Assembly: GCF_003482105.1 (NCBI RefSeq)
Contig: NZ_QULM01000001.1
Location: 868,001-932,000, forward strand
Direction: 5' to 3'
From: Coprococcus sp. OM04-5BH
GTDB lineage: Bacteria > Bacillota > Clostridia > Lachnospirales > Lachnospiraceae
Length of the DNA: 64,000 nt
In this document: piece after piece, positions 25,192 through 34,403 of the stretch
How the letters are laid out: the number at the start of each line of letters is the position of its first letter
Numbering within the stretch: the first letter of the stretch is position 1
Notes under the pieces: generated by a model
What the model was told of the DNA's origin: nothing
The model's input: only the letters and a program-made list of their open reading frames with translations
The model's database searches: none
Position numbers and translations under genes: made by a program

Positions 25192-27318
25192 ATGTCAGAT
25201 ATAAGCAATACAAAGGATTTAGACAATAAGAAGGAATATGAGTTTTTTGACAGGGCAGTTGGTGAGATGAACCGGGATATTGCCGATACTGAGGAGAATA
25301 TTGAGTATCGGAAGCAGACCATCAAGGCACAGAAGAAATATGTGAGGGACAGTCATGGAGATATGGATGACCATGAGTTCCTGCAGAATATGAACAGCAT
25401 TAATACGGATGTTATGTTCATTGATAATGCCCAGAAGAAGCTGGATAAGCTTAAACATCATGTCAGGAATCCGTACTTTGGCAAGGTGGTTTTTCGGTTT
25501 CGGGATGGAGAGCAGATTCCGGTGTATGTGGGAATGAACGGCTACTGGTCCAAGGACATAGACGATCAGTTGATATATGACTGGAGAAGTCCTGTGGCAT
25601 CCATGTACTATGATTATGAAAAAGGTGCAGCAGGATACGATGCTCCTGACGGACATATAGATGGAGAGATCGTCGAGAAGAAGCAGTTTGATATTAAGAA
25701 CGGCACATTAAAGAGCGTGGCTGATACGGACTACAATGTATCGGACAATCTCCTGATCCATGCGCTGGCTGAGAACAGTGGTACAAGGATGAGGTCGGTG
25801 GTTGCCACCATACAGAAGGAACAGAACGGTATAATAAGAAATAACAGTGCCTATAATCTTATAGTGGATGGCAAGGCAGGAAGCGGTAAGACAGTAGTTG
25901 CCATGCACAGACTGGCATGGCTTATGTACACCCACAGAAAGACCATTAAGGCTGACAATGTGATGATCATGTCTCCAAACGGAATATTTGGGGATTATAT
26001 ATCCTCGGTGCTTCCGGAGATAGGCGAGGATAATGTTCCCGAGAAGGAATTTGATTCTCTTATGGAAGAGATACTGTTTATAAATGAGCCTTTTGAGAAC
26101 AAGCTTGCCCAGTCGGATGTGATAATCGACAGTAAATATGACGGAGGAGAGCTTATATACGACCCTGATACCGGGGACAGGGAAGATTCGGTAAGCAGGA
26201 TACTTAATATAAAGCTTAAGTCCTCTGTATGGTTCTTTGACAAGCTTAACAAATATATTGAGGAATATATTAATGATTTCAGGTTTAGGGATTTTCATTT
26301 TGAGAAGACCACCTTCCCGGAGACCAAGCTTTCAAAGATGTTCAAGGAGAGATTTGCCAGGGATCCTTACTATGAGAGATTTGGCAAGATTGCCTATTTC
26401 GTGGCAGAGCAGCTTGAGGATGAGCAGGGCAGAGCCTTCAACACCTCCAAGAGAGCCAAGGTGGAGAAGCAGATCACCGGTGAGCTGATCCATCAGTACG
26501 GAAGATATGATCTGGTGGAGATATACCGTGGATTCCTTGATACAATAAAGGACAAATATCCCTATGTATGTCAATATACAAATGAATATGGCGAGATAAG
26601 ATACGAGGACGTACTGGTAATATTCTATATGCAGGTATTGTTCTACGGCTGTCATTCCTATGACGAGATAAAACACCTGGTCATTGATGAAATGCAGGAC
26701 TACAACATCTTCCAGTATGCTGTCATAAGTCACGTATTTAAGTGCAGAAAGACTATACTTGGCGACATATACCAGGTGCTGTTCTATGATCCCGGGGAAA
26801 CTGTGGTGGACGTGTTAAAGAAGGTATTTGCAGGGGAAGGCTGTGAGATATGCCAGCTTAATACTGCGTATCGTTCAACTAAGGAGATTACTGAATTTTG
26901 CGATAAGATTCTGGCGGGGGAAGACTGCGTGAGACCTGAGTCGGGGAAGATGGTGGCACGAAGCGGAAAGGTTCCGGAGGTGTCTGATATAGGGGACATG
27001 GACGAGCTTATCATGTATATAACAGATAAGGATCTTGATGCCTATGACAACGTGGCAGTGCTGGTGGATGATGAAGCCCAGGCATTCCGGGTGTCAAGAG
27101 AGCTGGAGGCAGAGGGGTTATATGTTACACTGCTTACACATCAGTCATCGGTATATTCAGGTGGCCTGGTGGTGCTTCCGAAGTTCCTTGCGAAGGGAAT
27201 GGAATTTGATGCAGTATTTGTTGTGAACTGTGGTCATGAAAATACTCATTCCTACTATATTTCCTGTACCAGAGCACTGCACGAGCTGTATGTATGCAAC
27301 ATGACAGGGGAACTGTAA
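25192..27318 (+). CDS. helD: HelD-type RNA polymerase recycling ATPase
   Basis: A 708-residue superfamily-1 motor related to UvrD/Rep. The N-terminal coiled-coil arm (about 5-95) and the following insertion are the HelD hallmark that enters RNA polymerase channels. Walker A is VDGKAGSGKTVVAM (about 230), Walker B/DEMQD appears in HLVIDEMQDYN, and the C-terminal motif is YYISCTRALHELYV. HelD frees stalled RNA polymerase from DNA. HelD rather than a DNA helicase is favoured by the arm and length. GATAGGAAG precedes the ATG. Confidence 0.88.
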   Translation: MSDISNTKDLDNKKEYEFFDRAVGEMNRDIADTEENIEYRKQTIKAQKKYVRDSHGDMDDHEFLQNMNSINTDVMFIDNAQKKLDKLKHHVRNPYFGKVVFRFRDGEQIPVYVGMNGYWSKDIDDQLIYDWRSPVASMYYDYEKGAAGYDAPDGHIDGEIVEKKQFDIKNGTLKSVADTDYNVSDNLLIHALAENSGTRMRSVVATIQKEQNGIIRNNSAYNLIVDGKAGSGKTVVAMHRLAWLMYTHRKTIKADNVMIMSPNGIFGDYISSVLPEIGEDNVPEKEFDSLMEEILFINEPFENKLAQSDVIIDSKYDGGELIYDPDTGDREDSVSRILNIKLKSSVWFFDKLNKYIEEYINDFRFRDFHFEKTTFPETKLSKMFKERFARDPYYERFGKIAYFVAEQLEDEQGRAFNTSKRAKVEKQITGELIHQYGRYDLVEIYRGFLDTIKDKYPYVCQYTNEYGEIRYEDVLVIFYMQVLFYGCHSYDEIKHLVIDEMQDYNIFQYAVISHVFKCRKTILGDIYQVLFYDPGETVVDVLKKVFAGEGCEICQLNTAYRSTKEITEFCDKILAGEDCVRPESGKMVARSGKVPEVSDIGDMDELIMYITDKDLDAYDNVAVLVDDEAQAFRVSRELEAEGLYVTLLTHQSSVYSGGLVVLPKFLAKGMEFDAVFVVNCGHENTHSYYISCTRALHELYVCNMTGEL

Positions 27319-27454
27319 AACGGTCCGGGGGATTAAAAAACTAAGTACCGGCAGTAAAATAGCAGGAAAAATATAGGGACTATCAGCTGCAAATGGTGAA
27401 AGTAACAGTAGTGGAACCGAATATATAAATAAAGTTGTGAGAAGGAGTATGCTT

Positions 27455-28477
27455 ATGGAGAAGGTTAAGATTAAGAAGAAGGAAACCTATATACAGTCTT
27501 CAAATGGCTGTAACATGCTGCACGTTGTGGTGTGGGAGCCACAGTGTGAAATAAGGGGAATATTGCAGATATCCCACGGAATGGTGGAGGAGATCGACAG
27601 GTATGATGAATTCGCCAGATATGTGGCAGGCTACGGATATGTGGTTGCCGGAAATGACCATTTGGGACATGGGTTGTCAGTGCGGAGTCCTGAAGAGTAT
27701 GGATATATCAATGCATTTGCAGGAAGCAGAGCCATGGTGGCAGATCTTCACAGAGTTACCATCTGTCTTAAGAAGGCATATGGCAGAGTCCCGTTCTTCC
27801 TGCTTGGGCACAGCATGGGCTCATTCCTGGGCAGAAGATATATTGAAGATTACGGATATACGAAGGTTAAGGGCAGACGCGGAGCCGAGAGAAATATTGA
27901 TGGCTTTATATGTATGGGTACGGGCAGCAGATCCCGGGCAGAGCTGGCTGTTGGCAAGCTTATAGCAACCATTGAGTCCAAGAGATACGGAGACAAGTAC
28001 AGAAGTCCACTATTGAAGAAGCTGGCGTTTCTGGGATATAATTTTGGCGTCCCTAAGAAAATTATATACCATGAGGGCGATACCTGGTATATGAGGCGCA
28101 GAACTGCCAATGACTGGCTGAACAGGGACACCCGCGAGGTGGACAAATACAACGATAATCCTCGCTGTGGCTTTGATTATACAGTCAAGGGATATCAGGT
28201 TTTGTTTGACACTATTGAATATTGTCAGGCTCCGGAGAATATAGAAAGAATTCCTATGGAGCTTCCTATTCTTATGGTAGCAGGTGACAGAGATCCTAAC
28301 GGAAGAATGGGCAGGGATATAAAGAAGGTGTATGAGGAATATCTTGAGTATGTAAGTTCAGATGTGGAGATGATCCTGTACGAGGGGGCAAGGCATGAGA
28401 TACTTCTTGAAACATCTAAGAAAGAAACCTTTGATGACATTGTATGCTGGCTTATTTCCCATACAAGATATTATTAA
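27455..28477 (+). CDS. Alpha/beta hydrolase, lysophospholipase/monoglyceride-lipase-like
   Basis: A 340-residue serine hydrolase. The oxyanion strand is ISHGMVEEIDRYDEFA, typical of monoacylglycerol lipases; the nucleophile elbow is GHSMGS, the acid is in MVAGDRDPNG and the His in GARHEIL. There is no signal peptide, so it acts in the cytoplasm or at the inner membrane on lipid esters. The ATG at 27455 is chosen because GAAGGAG lies 7 bases upstream; the frame opens at GTG 27437. It is separated from helD by 136 bases and followed by a terminator shared with the opposing ABC genes. Confidence 0.9.
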   Translation: MEKVKIKKKETYIQSSNGCNMLHVVVWEPQCEIRGILQISHGMVEEIDRYDEFARYVAGYGYVVAGNDHLGHGLSVRSPEEYGYINAFAGSRAMVADLHRVTICLKKAYGRVPFFLLGHSMGSFLGRRYIEDYGYTKVKGRRGAERNIDGFICMGTGSRSRAELAVGKLIATIESKRYGDKYRSPLLKKLAFLGYNFGVPKKIIYHEGDTWYMRRRTANDWLNRDTREVDKYNDNPRCGFDYTVKGYQVLFDTIEYCQAPENIERIPMELPILMVAGDRDPNGRMGRDIKKVYEEYLEYVSSDVEMILYEGARHEILLETSKKETFDDIVCWLISHTRYY

Positions 28478-28535
28478 TCTCAAAGAACAATGGTATATTG
28501 CCTAAATATAAAGAACCGAATTAATGGCTGATAAT

Positions 28536-28579
28536 AAAAACCTCAGGTGAGTAATGATCCTATCTCATCTGAGGTTTTT
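28536..28579. terminator. Bidirectional terminator
   Basis: AAAAACCTCAG pairs with CTGAGGTTTTT, with inner TGAG/CTCA. It ends the hydrolase gene on one strand and the ABC permease gene on the other. Confidence 0.9.
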
Positions 28580-28582
28580 GTT

Positions 28583-29359
28583 CTATAAGCTTATATGCTT
28601 TGAAAGCAATGTGCCGGAACCGATGAAGCTTCCTACAGCAACAACCAGTGAAGCTATGACGATCGGTATCTGATTCACAGCAGCCTGACCAACAGTCAGC
28701 ACATATTTTGATGTGTCATAGATCTCAGGGATCAATCCCTCCAGGTATAATACGACAGTTATAATGACTATAAACAAAAAGAAACTTAAGAATCCCTTTG
28801 CCTTGCTGTTCTGCAGTATCGTGGTTGACAGGGAGATGGCAAGGTATGCAACGGTAACTATCATAAAAAAGTTCACCAGCATGGATATTATCTGTACCAG
28901 CACCAGCAGTAGCAGTGTGCCTAAAGTATAATCAGTACCCAGTGTACGGAGCATTACATTAAATACGGTAGTGAAATCATTGAGGCTGTATTCATTTGCC
29001 AGCATGTTGTAGTTGACGGTCAATAACAGGAATATAAGGGCAGCGAAGCCGATCCCTGCAAATAATGTGTATAGGAGCTTGGCCCCTATGATATGGTAGT
29101 AGGATATAGGTGTCATATATACAAGATATCCGGATTTGCTTTTTAACTCGTTATTGTATGTGGATATACCAAGCACAAGTATAAATACATATGATACAAC
29201 GGTGAGCATTATCAGTAATGCCATGGAGATGACCACGGCATTTTGGTTATCTGCGATCATTCCGTACAGGAAAACTGCCTCCAGCAATCCGTATACTATA
29301 AGCAGTATGATTATAGAAGTTATGTGTTTTCTAAATTCGTATTTGATCATTTTAAACAT
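28583..29359 (-). CDS. ABC-2-type transporter permease
   Basis: A 258-residue membrane protein with six hydrophobic segments, the usual topology of ABC-2 exporter permeases. It starts MFKMIKYEFRKH, a typical beginning for this family. It follows the ATP-binding protein gene on the minus strand (75-base gap), so the two form an exporter. The substrate is unknown; related systems export peptides, lipids or antibiotics. No GntR-type regulator is attached. Confidence 0.88.
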   Translation of the reverse strand: MFKMIKYEFRKHITSIIILLIVYGLLEAVFLYGMIADNQNAVVISMALLIMLTVVSYVFILVLGISTYNNELKSKSGYLVYMTPISYYHIIGAKLLYTLFAGIGFAALIFLLLTVNYNMLANEYSLNDFTTVFNVMLRTLGTDYTLGTLLLLVLVQIISMLVNFFMIVTVAYLAISLSTTILQNSKAKGFLSFFLFIVIITVVLYLEGLIPEIYDTSKYVLTVGQAAVNQIPIVIASLVVAVGSFIGSGTLLSKHISL

Positions 29360-29434
29360 TTATTTTCCCTCCGATTTTGAACTTCAGCCCGTTTGAAATT
29401 AGCCTTCGGTACATTTAAGATCTGCCTTTGGCTC

Positions 29435-30121
29435 TTAAGCATAAATCTGTCTGTACATGTCGGTAAGATTCATCTGGTACTGGTTTCTTAACTGGTCTGT
29501 TGGACCTGTAAGAACGCAGGAGCCGTTCTTGATGAAGATTGCCTGATTGACAATCTGTTCCATCTCATCAACCAGGTGGCTTGACATTATCACAGAGGTG
29601 TTTCCTGTGATGTTGCCTCTTATGGTGCTTATGATCTTGTCCCTTGCGATTATGTCTATACCGTTTAATGGCTCATCAAGCATTATAAGGTAGCTGTCTC
29701 TTGAAAGGGTTATGGCAATCTTCAATTTTGCTGCCATACCGGTTGACATTTCACGGCATTTCCTCTTGGGATCAAGCTCCATCTGCTGAAGGAGATACAT
29801 GTATTTATCCATGTTGAAGTCCTCGAAGAAATCCTGATAGTATCTGCCAAACTGTATGCAGTTCATGTAATTGAAGAAGTAACTTTCTGTAGGCATGTAG
29901 GCAATGTGAGCCTTGTCCTTGTAGCTTATGGGTCTGCCGTCTAAGGTTATTGCACCAGAGGTCGGCTTGGTGATACCGCCGAGCATTTTCATAAAAGTTG
30001 ATTTGCCGCTGCCGTTTGGACCTATGAGTGCATATATCTGTCCCGGAATGATATCCAGGTTTAAATCATTAACAGCTACTACGTTGGAATAACGCTTCAC
30101 AAGGTGTTCGCATCTGATCAT
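29435..30121 (-). CDS. ABC transporter ATP-binding protein
   Basis: A 228-residue ATPase subunit. Walker A is GPNGSGKST (about 34-42), the Q-loop region is YMPTESYFF, and Walker B is YLIMLDEPLNG. The signature reads MSTGMAAK rather than LSGGQ, a form common in the YtrB-like exporter group. It drives the ABC-2 permease encoded downstream. GAGGAAC precedes the ATG. The promoter lies in the 275-base divergent gap shared with the Fur-type gene. Confidence 0.93.
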   Translation of the reverse strand: MIRCEHLVKRYSNVVAVNDLNLDIIPGQIYALIGPNGSGKSTFMKMLGGITKPTSGAITLDGRPISYKDKAHIAYMPTESYFFNYMNCIQFGRYYQDFFEDFNMDKYMYLLQQMELDPKRKCREMSTGMAAKLKIAITLSRDSYLIMLDEPLNGIDIIARDKIISTIRGNITGNTSVIMSSHLVDEMEQIVNQAIFIKNGSCVLTGPTDQLRNQYQMNLTDMYRQIYA

Positions 30122-30325
30122 TTCTGTTCCTCCTGTTATTGTTAGTACGGCTTAAAAAGTGATGCCGCACCATTATTTTCATGTGTCATTTGACACTGTA
30201 TGTTGAATATCTGCTTATCACCGCATGTCATGTTTTGCTTCCATAGTACTATCTGTTTGGAATCAGGTCAAGGTAAAACTGTTTAAGAGAAGTATAAGAA
30301 AGAACTATATTTCAGAGATTTGGTA

Positions 30326-30355
30326 TTGAGTTGATCTGTATCTGTATGCTATACT
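30326..30355 (+). promoter_or_regulatory. Promoter of the Fur-family gene
   Basis: TTGAGT and TATACT are separated by 18 bases, ending 40 bases before the ATG. No clear Fur/PerR box was seen, so autoregulation cannot be claimed. Confidence 0.5.
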
Positions 30356-30395
30356 GGGACTATAACAGAGAATAATTCTTGATAAGGAGGAGCCT

Positions 30396-30791
30396 ATGGC
30401 AACAGCTAAGAGAAATACCTGGCAGAAGCAGGTCATATACTCCGTTATGAAGGAGCTTACCTCTCACCCCACCGCAAGTGAGCTTTATGATGAGCTTGTG
30501 AAGCGTGGATATGAGATAGGTAAGTCCACAGTGTACAGAGTACTGGCAGATGCAGTTGATGATAAAAAGATGATAAATGTATATTCCACGGATGGAAATG
30601 AGCATTTTGACGGAGATACCAGAAGACATTACCACTTAAGGTGTGTGAAGTGCGGAAGGATATACGACAGCCATTTGCAGTATAATCATGAGCTTTCAAA
30701 GCTTGGGGAACTGGCGGAACCGGGATTTACCATACTTGAGCACCATGTGGAATTTCTGTGTATATGTCCGGACTGCTCAATGGTCAAATAG
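30396..30791 (+). CDS. Fur-family metal/peroxide-responsive regulator
   Basis: A 131-residue Fur/PerR/Zur-type repressor. The winged helix (HPTASELYDEL, GKSTVYRVLADA) is followed by the dimer domain with the metal-binding HYHLRCVKCG and the structural zinc site CICPDC. Cys pairs at both sites imply the structural Zn. Residues of the sensing site (HEHF-like region is NEHFDGD, then RRHYH) fit PerR or Fur better than Zur, but the branch is not settled. AAGGAGG precedes the ATG. A terminator follows, so it is monocistronic. Confidence 0.9.
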   Translation: MATAKRNTWQKQVIYSVMKELTSHPTASELYDELVKRGYEIGKSTVYRVLADAVDDKKMINVYSTDGNEHFDGDTRRHYHLRCVKCGRIYDSHLQYNHELSKLGELAEPGFTILEHHVEFLCICPDCSMVK

Positions 30792-30878
30792 TTATTTTAT
30801 ACATTTTTAAGCAGAAAAAAGAAAATTGTGGAGAATATTAAGTAAAAATATCCTATAAATTGATATGCGAAAGCAAAA

Positions 30879-30925
30879 ACAACAAAAATATGAAATAACT
30901 TTTCATATGAGGGTTGCCTTTTTTA
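30879..30925 (+). terminator. Intrinsic terminator after the Fur-family gene
   Basis: ATATGAAA pairs with TTTCATAT, extended by CAAC/GTTG, followed by CCTTTTTT. Confidence 0.75.
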
Positions 30926-31007
30926 GAAAATGCTCTAAAATAGGTAAGGAGGTTTTTACATTATAATTGTTTGAATCTAATAAATGTGAAAGGTACAGGT
31001 AGTTAAA

Positions 31008-32294
31008 ATGAGAAAGTACAAGGAAATGACTAGAGATGAATTATTGACATTGAAAGCAGCTCTTCAGGAGAAGTATAAGGAAGAACAGGCAAAAGGTCTT
31101 AATTTGAATATGGCCAGGGGAAAGCCTGGATTTTCACAGCTTGCTCTTTCGATGGGGATGTTGGATGAGATAAATAGTTCTTCAGATATGAGAACCTTAC
31201 TTGGAAATGATACAAGAAATTACGGAGATCTGGATGGTATTGGTGAGTGTCGTCAGCTTATGGCAGACATGATGGAGGTTAAGAAGGAGAATATCATAGT
31301 ATATGGTAACTCAAGCCTTAATGTTATGTATGACACGGTATCACGTTCAATGACACATGGTGTAAATGGTTCAACACCATGGTGCAAGCTTGATAAGGTT
31401 AAGTTCCTTTGTCCTGTACCGGGATATGACAGACATTTTAAGATCACAGAATTCTTCGGAATTGAAATGATAAATATACCACTTAACAGTGACGGACCTG
31501 ACATGGATATGGTTGAGGAATATGTAAATAATGACCCTGCAGTAAAGGGTATCTGGTGTGTTCCTAAGTACTCAAACCCAACAGGTATCGTTTATTCGGA
31601 TGAGGTGGTTAAGAGATTTGCAGCACTTAAGCCGGCAGCAGAGGATTTCAGGATCTTCTGGGATAATGCATACTGTATCCATCATTTATATAAGGATAAG
31701 CATGCAGAGATCTTAAATATCCTTGAGGAGTGCGAGAAGGCAGGAAATCCTGACATGGTTTACATGTTCGCTTCAACATCAAAGATCACATTCCCGGGTT
31801 CAGGTGTGGCTGCTCTTGCAACATCAACTACTAATGTGGAATTTATAAAGAAGCAGCTTACAGTCCAGACTATCGGACATGATAAGATCAATCAGCTTCG
31901 TCATACAAGATTTTTCAAGAACATAGATGGATTAAAAGCTCATATGGATAAGCATGCAGATATATTAAGACCTAAGTTTGAGGCAGTTCTTAATGAGTTC
32001 GATAAGGAACTTGATGGACTTGAGATCGGTACATGGATTAAGCCTGTAGGCGGATATTTCATTTCTTTTGATGCACTTCCGGGATGTGCTAAGAGGATAG
32101 TTGATCTGTGTAAGGAGGCAGGTGTTGTTCTTACAGGTGCAGGTGCAACCTTCCCATATGGTAAGGATCCACAGGACAGCAATATCCGTATTGCACCATC
32201 TTTCCCATCAGTTGAGGAGATGGAAGCAGCATCTAAGATATTTGTTCTCTGTGTAAAGCTTGCCAGCGTTGAGAAGTATCTGGAAGAGAAGTAA
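31008..32294 (+). CDS. PLP-dependent aminotransferase, aspartate-aminotransferase-like
   Basis: A 428-residue fold-type I aminotransferase. The N-terminus has LNLNMARGKPGFSQL, the cofactor-binding tyrosine/asparagine segment is CVPKYSNPTG, the Asp is in IFWDNAYCIHHLY and the PLP lysine is in STSKITFPGSG. This pattern belongs to the long clostridial/actinobacterial aspartate aminotransferase group (the Rv3565-like subgroup). It moves the amino group between aspartate and 2-oxoglutarate, linking nitrogen metabolism and the TCA branch. The opposing asparaginase gene downstream would supply aspartate. Confidence 0.9.
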   Translation: MRKYKEMTRDELLTLKAALQEKYKEEQAKGLNLNMARGKPGFSQLALSMGMLDEINSSSDMRTLLGNDTRNYGDLDGIGECRQLMADMMEVKKENIIVYGNSSLNVMYDTVSRSMTHGVNGSTPWCKLDKVKFLCPVPGYDRHFKITEFFGIEMINIPLNSDGPDMDMVEEYVNNDPAVKGIWCVPKYSNPTGIVYSDEVVKRFAALKPAAEDFRIFWDNAYCIHHLYKDKHAEILNILEECEKAGNPDMVYMFASTSKITFPGSGVAALATSTTNVEFIKKQLTVQTIGHDKINQLRHTRFFKNIDGLKAHMDKHADILRPKFEAVLNEFDKELDGLEIGTWIKPVGGYFISFDALPGCAKRIVDLCKEAGVVLTGAGATFPYGKDPQDSNIRIAPSFPSVEEMEAASKIFVLCVKLASVEKYLEEK

Positions 32295-32329
32295 GACGCA
32301 ATAAAAATTTAATTTGTAAATATAGAGAC

Positions 32330-32365
32330 GGATAGGGCTATATATAGCCCTATCCTGATTTTTTT
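32330..32365 (+). terminator. Intrinsic terminator after the aminotransferase
   Basis: GATAGGGCTA and TAGCCCTATC form a stem followed by GATTTTTTT. Confidence 0.85.
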
Positions 32366-32378
32366 CAATATTATAATA

Positions 32379-32415
32379 AAAAGGACTCCATATGTTTTTT
32401 GATTGGAGTCCTTTT
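32379..32415 (-). terminator. Terminator of the asparaginase gene (bidirectional)
   Basis: AAAAGGACTCCA pairs with TGGAGTCCTTTT around a T-rich loop. It lies 26 bases beyond the asparaginase stop codon. Confidence 0.85.
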
Positions 32416-32440
32416 GTGGATTGGATTTTTTATATGCGTA

Positions 32441-34096
32441 TTACTTCTGATTGTCCTCCGTAGCGGCATCTTCGTTCTCCACGGTGGAGAGGATCTTTGC
32501 CTGCTTTATCTGGCTTGCCATTGGATTTTTAATGAATGTGGTGCTTGGACTGGCAATGACCACATTCTTTCCAAGGATTGAATTTTTATTTCTGAGGGCA
32601 CGCTTTCTTGCGCGTTCTTCAGGTGTGTCATCCTCGGCGTACTCGATATCTTCTTCAGGAGACTCGGCAACAGCTTCAGAAGACTTGTCAGAGGACTTGC
32701 CATCCTCTTTGTCGGTTGAACTGCCTGAGGACTTTCTTGAGACCTTTGTCGTTGCATCATTGGTCTCGGCTTCTGCTTCATCAGGATCGTCAACATCTTC
32801 ACCAAAGGCACTCATTGAAGGTGGGACTGCGTCCTCATCCTCGTCAAATATATCAAGATCTGATACATCTTCTCCGGTTATCCCCTTCATGGTGTTAGGC
32901 ATGTTATCCCTGTCGAGCTTCGTTAATAGATCGTCAATTCCTGATTCCTCGTCATCCGCATCAAGAACGGATGAGTAATCTGTTGCGATTCTTGCAGCGT
33001 CATATGCAGGACGATCCTTGTCCTTATCATTCTCAGCAGGAAGAGGATCTCTGAGACTTCTCTCAAGATACATTTCATCTATATTAAGTTTGAAATCACA
33101 TTCCACATGACCTACCTCAATGCCGCAGTCATTTATGATCTTTGTGCTGTAGGCATTCTTTAACTGCTCTATGAGTACAGGATCATCATATTTGATCTGC
33201 TCAAGGATATTTGCAATTATGATACCCTGGAATTCATCGCTCCAGCCATCTGCAAGCTTAACTACGATACCCAGTTTTCTGCTCTTTATGCACATGCAGA
33301 TAATACCCCTTGAACCATCCTTCATCATGATATCAGGATTTTTGTTCAGGTAGTAGGATGGAGTGTAGTAGTCATTTATCTTCTCGGGATAACTGTTGAT
33401 ACATGAGAAGTTGTATTCTATTGCCTCCTGTACCTCCTTAGGCAGGTTCACAGGGTCTGCAAGCTTGGCATAGCAGTGGGCGATATTCCTCATTGGAAGG
33501 GCAAATACCGGAACACCGCAGCCGTCAATACCTACAGAGATCTTATATAAAGGTGTCTGGCTGATCATTGATATATATGACAGTATCTTCTTCTGTACAG
33601 GTGAGTCAGGCTTCTCGTAGTCATAAGGCTTTCCTGTAAGCTCTCTTTGTAACAGCATAAGGCTTAAGTGCTTTCCTGAACAGCAGTGCTGAAGCTTACT
33701 GCTTCCGGACACAGGGCTTAATTTGCCGCCCTCCTTCAGCTTGGCTGCCAGAGGCCCGGCAGAGGTTGAAGTAATAGGGTTCATGACCATATCCTCTTCA
33801 AATAATTCTGTTTTCTTCATTATCTCATTTAATACATAGATGTGATGGCTGCTTCCCCAGTGGGAAGAGTTGAACATTGCAACATCCTCATCTGTAAGAT
33901 TAAACCTCCTGTGAAGTCCCTTAACAAGTGTAGGAAGAACCTGGACAGGTTTGCTGGCAGAACGCATGTAGGTCTGCTGCTCTATATCCCCGGTATAGGC
34001 GATGGTCTCACCGGTTGAGGAGATTATGGCAACAGAACCATAGTGTACATTTTCAACCACATCTCCGCGATATTCTTTAACTAATACTTCCGGCAT
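32441..34096 (-). CDS. Asparaginase II-like protein with long acidic C-terminal tail
   Basis: A 551-residue protein. Residues about 1-350 match the L-asparaginase II family of the Rhizobium etli type, which hydrolyses asparagine to aspartate and ammonia: SASKPVQVLPTLVKG, SSHWGSSHHIYVL, and the Cys/Lys segment LQHCCSGKH. Family members normally stop near 330-360 residues. Here about 190 more residues follow that are rich in Asp, Glu and Ser (IFDEDEDAVPPS, SSGSSTDKEDGKSSD) and end with a basic block (ERARKRALRNK). That tail is probably disordered. No signal peptide. The gene faces the aminotransferase gene. Confidence 0.85.
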   Translation of the reverse strand: MPEVLVKEYRGDVVENVHYGSVAIISSTGETIAYTGDIEQQTYMRSASKPVQVLPTLVKGLHRRFNLTDEDVAMFNSSHWGSSHHIYVLNEIMKKTELFEEDMVMNPITSTSAGPLAAKLKEGGKLSPVSGSSKLQHCCSGKHLSLMLLQRELTGKPYDYEKPDSPVQKKILSYISMISQTPLYKISVGIDGCGVPVFALPMRNIAHCYAKLADPVNLPKEVQEAIEYNFSCINSYPEKINDYYTPSYYLNKNPDIMMKDGSRGIICMCIKSRKLGIVVKLADGWSDEFQGIIIANILEQIKYDDPVLIEQLKNAYSTKIINDCGIEVGHVECDFKLNIDEMYLERSLRDPLPAENDKDKDRPAYDAARIATDYSSVLDADDEESGIDDLLTKLDRDNMPNTMKGITGEDVSDLDIFDEDEDAVPPSMSAFGEDVDDPDEAEAETNDATTKVSRKSSGSSTDKEDGKSSDKSSEAVAESPEEDIEYAEDDTPEERARKRALRNKNSILGKNVVIASPSTTFIKNPMASQIKQAKILSTVENEDAATEDNQK

Positions 34097-34228
34097 TTTA
34101 TTCTCCTTTGCATAACAAAAATATACTCTGAAATTCGACTAAAAATATTATACAGATATTGTAATGAAAAAACAATGTAAAGATTAGAATGGGACTGTTA
34201 AATATAAATTATGTATATTAGGAAAAAG

Positions 34229-34255
34229 TGTAAATTATATCATGCATAATTTACA
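34229..34255. repeat. 10-bp perfect inverted repeat between ansA-like and glgC
   Basis: TGTAAATTAT and ATAATTTACA flank 7 bases. It lies about 90 bases upstream of the glgC -35 box and 130 bases from the asparaginase start, in the 307-base AT-rich divergent gap 34097-34403. A regulator site is plausible; nothing else but the glgC promoter was recognised there. Confidence 0.45.
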
Positions 34256-34344
34256 TTTTATCCGTTGAAATTGTGACTTTATTGTTAAAATGTTGAAAAA
34301 ATAACCAAAAATCAAAGGTTTATAGTAAAAATGTATAAAAAAAA

Positions 34345-34372
34345 TTGCTTATTTAGAAAAAAATGATATAAT
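34345..34372 (+). promoter_or_regulatory. glgC promoter
   Basis: TTGCTT and TATAAT (34367-34372) are 16 bases apart. The ATG at 34371 overlaps the -10 box, which rules it out as the translation start and supports ATG 34404. Confidence 0.65.
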
Positions 34373-34403
34373 GGAGTTAAATTACGCACGAAGGGGTGAC
34401 TTT

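Noticed and set aside
32451..32978. Plus-strand 175-residue frame opposite the asparaginase tail
   Set aside because: It mirrors the acidic low-complexity tail on the other strand, giving a Ser/Leu-rich false protein; terminators and codon pattern support the minus-strand gene.
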